From Capsaspora owczarzaki ATCC 30864 (lineage: Eukaryota > Opisthokonta > Filasterea), in NCBI RefSeq assembly GCF_000151315.2, contig NW_011887302.1:1102913-1166912 (forward strand): 64,000 nucleotides of DNA. Direction: 5' to 3'. This document shows positions 56,901-64,000 of this stretch, piece after piece. Both the position numbers and the translations under genes were made by a program. Position 1 is the stretch's first letter. Each line of letters opens with the position of its first letter. The notes beneath the pieces are model-generated. The model ran no database searches. It was not told the origin of the DNA and saw nothing but the letters and a program-made list of their open reading frames with translations.

Positions 56901-59181
56901 CGACAATCGCAAACACATTGCAACCAAAAAAAAACACGGACTTCTTCCGAGGCCGGTAGTTCTGCGCCAAGAATCTGCTGCAGCTTGACCAGCTTTTTGA
57001 TGCGCTGCTGCTTGGTCAGCGGGTTGGGTGCGGTGCCGGTCGACGGGACGGGCGCGGCCCCTTGTGTTGCCACAGCCTTAGCAAGAGACTGGCGCTTGTA
57101 CGCCGAGAAGCTTGCACGCAGGTCGGAGAGCTGGCTTCGCAAGGCGGCCTGCTGTGCCGGCGGCTCTTCAGCAATGACGTCTTCGAGCGACTGCAGAATT
57201 TGCTGCTCAAACAGCAAGTGTCGCGCCGGGGCGTCTCCAAAGAAGTTGTGCAGCTTTTTCATGCGGTGCTGACGTGTTTCCTGATGGAAGCAGCGATCGA
57301 TGGTGAGAAAAGAGAATGACGCGATTGGCCAAAAAGGACAAGAAAAGAAAAAGCAAAAGAAAAAGAAAAAGAAAAAAAGACAAAGCCAACAACACCTAAC
57401 CACAACCATTGTCGTCTCTGTCCGTCCATGCCCCGACCTCTGCCACATGCGTCCACTTCATTACCTTCGGATTGGGAGGCTCTTGGTCGTCCACGATCTG
57501 AGAGAGAACGTCTTGCATGGCCTCTTCGTCGCCTACAATCGTCTTTAGTTTGGAAATGGAGTGCATGAGCACGTCGGGGTTGGTGGCGATTGCTTCCTCG
57601 GAATCCACCCCTTCTTCTGGCTGGGGCGAGGTGCCATCGTCAAAGAGAGATTGGCCGAGAAGCTGCTCCAGCGAGAGCGGAGCACCCAACACTTGAGTCA
57701 ACTTGCTCAGCTTGGCAGTGCGTTGCTTTTTCGTCAAGGTCATGGTGCCCACCGGGACGTTGATGGTCGGGGGCGCCAGTGCCTGCATGCGATTCAGCGC
57801 ATCCTGTTCCTCTTGGCTCTTGGTTCTGAAGCGCTCCCGGAGCTTGTTGAGCACGCCTCGCAGCTGATCGCCCTCGGGTCCAGCGGCAAACACGTCTGTG
57901 ATCTCCTGCTCGAGGTTTCTGAAAATGTGCTGCTCAAACAGCAGATCGCGGGTCGGCCGGTCTCCGAAAAAGTGGTGCAGCTTTCGCAGCTTGCGGCGTC
58001 TGGCGAGACGAGCTTCGAGCTGTTTTTTCAAGAATCAGAAGACAGAGAGTGAGCCACATGCATGGTGATTCCGTTGCCGCATATGCAGCGCAATGTCCAT
58101 GCACGAGACGGGATGCTGATCGCAACCCCCCCCCCTTCAATTCAAAAAAAAAAAAAAGACCCAAGTTTTGAGTGTGAACTGATGACCAACGCTGAGCAAA
58201 CCAGACGTTCGCCCAAAACCCAGCCGCCAACCCAAACGAAAGCGAGCGATGCTCTCTCGGTGATGCAGGATATTTGCATGAATGAGACATGCTGGACTAT
58301 TGATTGTACCTTCTTGGCGCGCGATTTGGAGCGGGTGCTGCGGGACTGTGGCGGTGCGCCTTCGTCGTCACTCTCGTCGTCATTGTCGTCGTCGTCGTCG
58401 TCGTTGGCGTCGTCATCGTCGTTGTCGTCCGTATCAAAGCCAATGACGTTCGCAAGCAGCGCCTCGACCGCATTCTGGTCTTCAAACAGCACAGAGAGCC
58501 GCTCGAGCGAGTCGCGGAAGCGCGAAGACAAAATCGCCACCGACGACGCGTCCGACGCAGTGGCCGAGCTCCCCAGCGACGGCGACTGGAGGAGGTTTTG
58601 CGATTTCTGTCATGTCATGAAAAGAGAGTGTGGAGTGGTGGGAGTGGGAGGGGGGGGGCAAAAGGGTGAGAGAGAGGCGTTAATAACCGGTTGCGAAGCA
58701 ACATTTAAGCAACATTAACCAAGCAGTAAGAAGGAAAATAGTGAGAAAAGAGTATCAAAATTAAACGATAAAATAAAAACAAAAAAAAACCGAAAAAATA
58801 ATAAAAAATCAAAAAATTTGCTAAAAAATCGCAATAAAAAAAAATAAATAAAAAGTTGGAAAAAAAAAATAAATAAAAAGTTGAAAAAAAAAAATAAATA
58901 AAAAGTTGAAAAAAAAAAAAAAAAAAAAGGACGCAGAAAAAGACGAACATTGTTTGAAAAAACAACAACAAATCAAAAGCAAAGCAGGAACGCAAAACAA
59001 AGCAAACAAACAAAAAAGCCAAACGTACGAGGTCTCGTTCGGAGAGCGGATCGCCGAGCATTGCCTGGAGTTTGGCCAATTTGACCTTGCGCTGGCGCTT
59101 GGACATGGCCTCGTCCGCGCTGCCGGTCGGCGTGCCGCTGGTGGACAGCGCGGATGGACTGGGGCTCAGCGGCTGGAACAT
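53912..59181 (-). CDS. PH-FYVE (phafin-like) protein with alternating FFGD/LG repeat array
   Basis: Nine exons on the minus strand: 59181-59029, 58606-58310, 58019-57465, 57280-56942, 56803-56234, 56104-55889, 55780-55342, 55179-54301, 54216-53912; phases agree, 1,250 residues. One donor (56941) reads GTCCGT. The N-terminal two thirds hold two short modules in strict alternation, four of each: KLxKLQxxLGxxLP-type and RKLHxFFGDRPxRDLLFEQ-type. A PH domain follows in exon 8 (REFFLFNDVLVYG), then a FYVE-type zinc finger (CSLC...HRKHHCSVCGLVVCSSC...RVCSSC). The finger has about 55 extra residues before its last Cys pair, and WxPxTD replaces the usual WxxD. PH plus FYVE in this order resembles phafin/PLEKHF, which bind PI3P on endosomes. 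The C-terminal ~100 residues are unassigned. Confidence 0.88.
56209..56230 (+). repeat. (GT)n microsatellite at a splice donor
   Basis: Eleven GT units directly next to the donor of exon 5 of the PH-FYVE gene; on the coding strand the intron starts GTAACACACACAC. Confidence 0.95.
58835..58910 (+). repeat. AT-rich tandem repeat in intron
   Basis: Three copies of a ~25-base unit (core aaataaataaaaagttg) in the 422-base first intron of the PH-FYVE gene. Confidence 0.85.
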
Positions 59182-59589
59182 GGCTGAGTCGAGACGAGAC
59201 GAGACGAGACGAGACGAGCGAATTGGAAGCAAAGCGAAGGCGGTAGTTAAAAAAAAAAAAAAAAAAAAAGTGCGCAAAATTGAATAGAAAAACAAACAAA
59301 CAAAACACAAAAAGGAAAAAAAAAAAAATAATAATAAAAACTGAAAAAAAAAAAAAAACTGATCCATCAAAAATTTCTAAACGGAAAACTCAGAAAAAAA
59401 AAAGGCAATGTTTGGTTTTTTAATAAACAAAACGAAGACAACCGAAAGAAAATGAACATTGAAATGAAGCAAACAGGAATCAGCATTAGAACAAAAACAA
59501 CAATTAAAAAATCAAGAGAAAAACGACAAAACGATGTGCAGAACACAAACTCATCGAGGAGACACACCAAGAAACCAACAACAAAAACT
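59182..59589. other. intergenic, tandem minus-strand genes
   Basis: 408 bases between the RUN-PH stop and the PH-FYVE start. A GAGAC pentamer is repeated about five times at 59191-59217, immediately upstream of the PH-FYVE start codon, so it would be in that gene's 5' UTR. The rest is A-rich on the plus strand. Confidence 0.6.
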
Positions 59590-62500
59590 TCACATGTCAA
59601 CTTGAACCTTGAGCTCAACGCCAAACAAGGCCTTCCAGGCAGACTCGAGAGCGGCGCGGAACTTGTCCGTCTCGGAGACGGTCTTGAACGCGAGCTGCCA
59701 CGATTTGTCGTCGCGGTGCTCAATGTCATCAAACATGACAGTGCAGTACGAGGTCATGTCAGGGTCGTACTGGGCGTCAATCCGCAGATTGGTGATGGCG
59801 TCGAGGCCGCGCGTCGCAAGAACGGTGACGGAGTTCTGCCGCAGGTTTTCCTCGCAGAGGTGGAGCGCGCGGTCGGAGACGAGCAGCGCCGCCGCGGCAA
59901 ATCCATTCGGAGGAGTCGGGGCAATAGTGTGAATGACGGGGGCTGCGGACAGACCCAGGACGGGAATGGACGAGGAAATGCTGAGCTTGGCCATCGCGGC
60001 AGGAAGCGCACCCAGCGCAGTCACACCCGTGACCACCGTGCCGCCAATCTCCTCGAGCGACTTGAACACCTTGGTGAAGGGCATGGCGAGCATGTCAAGC
60101 ATGTTGGAGTCGTTGCTCGTAAAGAGCGTATCGCCTTGGCCTTCCTTTTGACCGCTGCCGTTGTTGCCAACCACACGACGGCTCTCGGCTTTGGCGGTGA
60201 TGCGCTGAACCCAATCCTGGCGGTCACCAATGGACTCTGCCTCCAGCTCCATCGTGACAATGGGCGACGACAGCGTAAAGACACACGTGTTCTTGAGAGT
60301 CGCCTCGAGCTGTTTGCGCAGCTGCGGTTGTGGATGCTGATCCAAGGTGTGCATTTGCATCTGGTCGAGCAAACCGCCATGTGCCGGCTGAACGGCCGAG
60401 ACCGGAATCGCATGCAGCAGCTCAAACTTGCCCTCAATGTCTGTGGGAGTGGTGACCAGCAGCAGGTCGTTGAAGAGGTACAGATACGCGTCGATGGCCT
60501 TGACGGAAGCCATCGAGTTGATGAGCGTGGTGCGCTCGCTCGGAGACGCGCCAGGTACCAGCGAGACACGCTTGTACCGGACGGATCCTTCCTTGAACAG
60601 GTGGCGGCCTGGGCGCTGCAGCGGCTCGACGTGACTCAAGCACAGCGCAGCAATCCACTGGTCCATCTGCTGCTCGGTTGTCGCCGAGACGACAAACGAT
60701 CGGTCTTCGGGAGCACTCGACAAGCCCAGGATGCTCTTGGGCGGCTCAACGCCCGGGATTGGAAGCGGCTGCGAGCACGTCACTTCAAAGGCGAACGGCT
60801 GGCCCGACTCTTTGATGCGTCGGATGTGGAAGGAGCTGGCTTGCACGGGCATAGCGAGCTTGGGGTGCGGGTCGGTGTTGCTCCGATAGTGGTACAAGAC
60901 ACCTTCTTGCAGCAGGAAAAAGTTTTGCTTCCAGTGTGTCATCTTGAACTGGTGGCCGCGATAGTTGAGCGCACCCGCTTTGGCCGCGTACAGCCGCGAC
61001 GATCCAGCGCTGTGAGGCAGGACGCCGGCTTTGTGCTTGACTGGGCGCATGTAGTCGACTCCTTGCAACATGAGGGAAAGCGCAATGGACGTGACCTTGC
61101 GCTCATTGTTCAGCCCAGGCGTCGCTGCAGAATCGGAGGCAGCAGCAGCAGCAGCAGCAGCAGCAGCGTCGAGCTCTTCACCCTCCGCCAGCGCGCCGCC
61201 AGAGGGATGGCGATCAGACATTGTGTCGGATGCAGAATCGCCTTTGACGCCCTGGACTGAGCGCCAGTGCACGAGCGAATACAACCGCACAATCGCGCCA
61301 GCGTCATTCTCCTTGCGCGCAACGGCAGCGCGGATGGCAGAGGAGTGGTCTGAGTCGTCAGAGGTGAACGCAGGGAGCGGGTCGGTCTTGATGCCACGTT
61401 TCGCGTAAATGATTTTGATTTGGGCGACAATCAAGCTCGCCGCCTCTTCATCGCGGGTGAGAAGAATGGGCTTGGCTGCGCCGCCAAAGTCCAGCGTGAC
61501 ACTTTGTCCGTTCAAGCCGGTGACGACTCTGCGGAGCTCGGGCACCGGGTACGACTGCTCAACGGCAGTGTCGACCAGCGTGCCGTCCTCCGAGCCGAGA
61601 GTTTGCATGTTCATGGACGAGGCAGTCTCGGGAGCGCCGCCCAGGCTGTTGAGAATGTAGAATGCTCGCGTGGTGATGAGGAAGAAGCCAGTGTGCTCGA
61701 TTTTGCCATTCGTGTTGTCGACTCGGCGAATGGTTGTGAGGAAGGACACCTGCTCGTCATCAGATTGGAAGACGTGCAGCAGCAGCGACAGCTTGACAGT
61801 GTTGTCGACTGGGACGATGGCCTGCTGAGCAGCTCGGCGGGCGCGATCGGCGCCAATGTCCAAATACGTGCGCGAAGCAGTGGTGGACGAAGTGATCACG
61901 TCGGGTTGGGTGGGAGCAGCCGAAGCACTTCGGGAAGGATTGGAGCTCTCTGTCGTGGTGCTTTTGATCGAGTCCGAGACGAGGGATGAATAGCTGGACG
62001 CGACAGACGCAGGAACGGAAGACAGCGTCGAGGATGTCGAAACGTCGTGCGCTCCACCGTTGAGGGGCTCTGCAGGCGGAGGGGATGACGAATTGTGCAT
62101 CAAGTGCTGAGCAACTTGCATGTAGTCGGTCTCGGGAAGAGGAGCGGCTGTATCCAACGCGGCGCGTGCGCGGATGGCCTCGGCGTCAATGTTGGTGCGC
62201 GGCATAATCAACGCATCTGCAGCGGTCGGGATTTTTGCAGATTGTGCAAGGGCTCCTGCGTCACTCGAGGAGGAGGAGGTGGCAGCGGCAGCACCAGCAC
62301 CGGTTGTCCCAGCAGGGCCACGCGTTGCTCCATCCGGTTTCATGCTGACCACGGCTGGCGAGTTCATCAAGTCCTCAAAGGTAAAGCTCTCCTCGGGGAG
62401 ATGGTATCGTGCCTCGATTGACGACTTTGCGGGCAAGGTTTCATCGATGGTGGATGGCTCTGACGTTGGCGAGAGAACAGAAGGAGCTGCGCCCCAGCGA

Positions 62501-64000
62501 CTGCCAATCTGAACTTCGTCTTTGGCGACCTTGGTTGCAGCGGGCTTTGAAGCTTTCGTGGCTGTGATGACTGCTGGGGTGGGTGCGGCCACCGGCTGAG
62601 CAGCTGTCGGAGCAGCGGTCGTTGATGGAGCCGAGACCGACGGAGCCGCTGTCGAAGCAGCAGCTCTGGGAATGGCGGGAGTCGGTGCCGCCGTTGGAAC
62701 AGCCGCAGAGCTGAGAACCGGCGCGGGAGGATTAGAAGGGACGGGCGCCGCCACGGGCACTGTTGCATTTGCAACAGGCAGAGCCGAGACGGCAGGAAGA
62801 GTCACGGGAGCAGGGGCAGGCGCAGGCGTGACCGACGCAGCAGCTGGTTTAGCAGGAGTTGCGACAGGAGCGGGGGCAGCCTCAGACGCAGCAGCAACCG
62901 CAGGAAGCGGCGGCTCGCTGGATACGTTCGCGGTGGCGGGCGGGGTCGAGATCGTGGCAACAGACTTCTTTTTCTTTTTGACGGCCACAGCGATAGCGGC
63001 GGCGTTGTCCGCGCTGCCATCGGCGATTGGCGCGTCGGCTTTGGGCTTTTTGGCTTTACGGACGTGGTGGGAAACAACAAGCGCGTCATCCGAGGCAGGG
63101 GCGGACACGACGAGGCCGCTCAAATTGAGAGGGGAGCCGGGCGGGCCGGGAGCAGGGGAAGCGGGAAGCGGCGGCTGCTGCTGTTGCACCGCAGCTTGCG
63201 CAGTCATCACGGGCACACCCGTCGCTGAAGATGGAGACAGGGTCGGAGCCGGTGTGTTTGGTTGAGCCTGTGGTTGCGGAGTCGTTGGCTGGCGTGGTGC
63301 AGGGTACTGCGGATTGTCCAGCTCGTTAATGTCGTAGGGAATGTTGAACTCGACCAGATCGAGCCCTGAAATCAGCGTCTGAAGCAGCAGGACCAGCTCT
63401 TGGTCAAAGATGAAGGCAAAGTCCTCGTAGAGCTTTGGCCGCGCCTTTGTGTCGTTCAGAATGATGGCAAAGTAGCTTTCGAGTGCCTTTTCGTTCAGTG
63501 CAAGGCGGACCCACGCTCGCCCGCGTCCAAACGGCGTCCGCACATTGACCTTGCGACCCAAAACAACCACTCTCAGTGAGCATGTTTCACCCCCCTAGAC
63601 ATCTCGACATGTTTGTTATGCAGTACATGTTGGCTTTACCAGTTTCGAGGTCATCATCTGGACGACTTCTGGCCTCGAGATGGTCGCCACGTACGACCAG
63701 AACTCGTCGCGCACAGGGTCAATCGTGAGTGCTTGAGCACCCGTCGTGGCAGTGGTCCCGCTGGACTGCTGTGGCGCAGCATTGTGGTGGAAGACGCTCG
63801 ATGCCAGCGAGTGGCCCGCATGGCTCGCCTTGAGCCCGTGCCGCAGCACAGCCTCGATCGCAGTGCACAGCTCGACCACCTCGGGCGATGAGCCTGTGAG
63901 GGCAGTCGCACCCGTGGCGGCGGACGAGGACGAGGACGAGGACGTTCCAGTGGTTGTCCCAGTCCCAGTTCCAGTCCCAGCCTCCTGCTTCGGCTGCTGC
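59590..64000 (-). CDS. RUN and PH domain protein (5' end outside window)
   Basis: Minus-strand gene with a large exon (about 63570 or 63594 down to 59590) and an earlier exon ending at 63640 that runs off the right edge. The acceptor between them is unresolved. The N-terminal RUN domain is split over both exons (ELCTAIEAVLRHGLK...FWSYVATIS, then GRGRAWVRLALNEKALESYF and LVEFNIPYDINEL). A long Pro/Ala/Val-rich linker follows. Next is a region around 61870-61400 with a FLTTIRRVDNTNGKIEHTGF block, a PH domain at about 60970-60640 (HWKQNFFLLQEGVLYHYRS), a second PH-like domain at about 60500-60190 and a TH1-like end. RUN domains bind small GTPases or kinesin partners, so an endosome or lysosome traffic role resembling PLEKHM proteins is inferred. 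Confidence 0.82.

Noticed and set aside
59452-61260. 602-codon plus-strand open frame opposite the RUN-PH gene
   Set aside because: Antisense to well-defined PH domains, with no family signature.

Overview
This is nuclear DNA of a eukaryote with GC-rich coding sequence, GT-AG introns mostly of 70-400 bases, and proteins rich in Ser, Gln and Ala runs. The gene set fits a unicellular relative of animals (a holozoan such as Capsaspora). It includes a POMGNT1-like glycosyltransferase, two neurobeachin-family BEACH proteins, an RNF19-like RBR ubiquitin ligase, a BCKDK-like kinase, a RUN-PH protein, and a protein with two Tondu motifs in the order seen in VGLL4. The species is an inference; no rRNA or other marker was seen. 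There is one 100-base assembly gap.

Layout. 1-5377 (+) is the 3' part of a PH-BEACH-WD40 gene. It converges on a five-exon POMGNT1-like gene (5684-8823, -). At 9056-12383 lies an insertion-like unit bounded by direct repeats with a 5-bp target duplication; it holds two related genes of unknown function, one of them broken. A second, complete BEACH gene fills 12587-22720 (+). It converges on a giant RBR E3 ligase gene (22961-29426, -), followed by a BCKDK-like mitochondrial kinase (29837-31861, -). Between that kinase and an ankyrin-repeat gene (33444-35537, +) is a small inverted-repeat element containing the gap (32400-33078).

From 35538 to 40010 there is a long pyrimidine-rich stretch with no convincing coding sequence. 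It leads into the Tondu gene (40011-41717, +). Next come a KH protein with duplicated winged-helix-like domains (42145-45495, +), a seven-exon gene of unknown family (45745-47397, -), a Crinkler-like P-loop NTPase (49012-51983, +), a short-chain dehydrogenase (52471-53554, +), a nine-exon PH-FYVE protein with an alternating repeat array (53912-59181, -), and a RUN-PH protein running off the right edge (59590-64000, -).

The genes do not form one pathway. A loose theme is membrane traffic (two BEACH proteins, PH-FYVE, RUN-PH). The items most worth pursuing are the Tondu pair, the repeat-bounded element, the PH-FYVE repeat array, the KH/winged-helix protein and the Crinkler-like NTPase.
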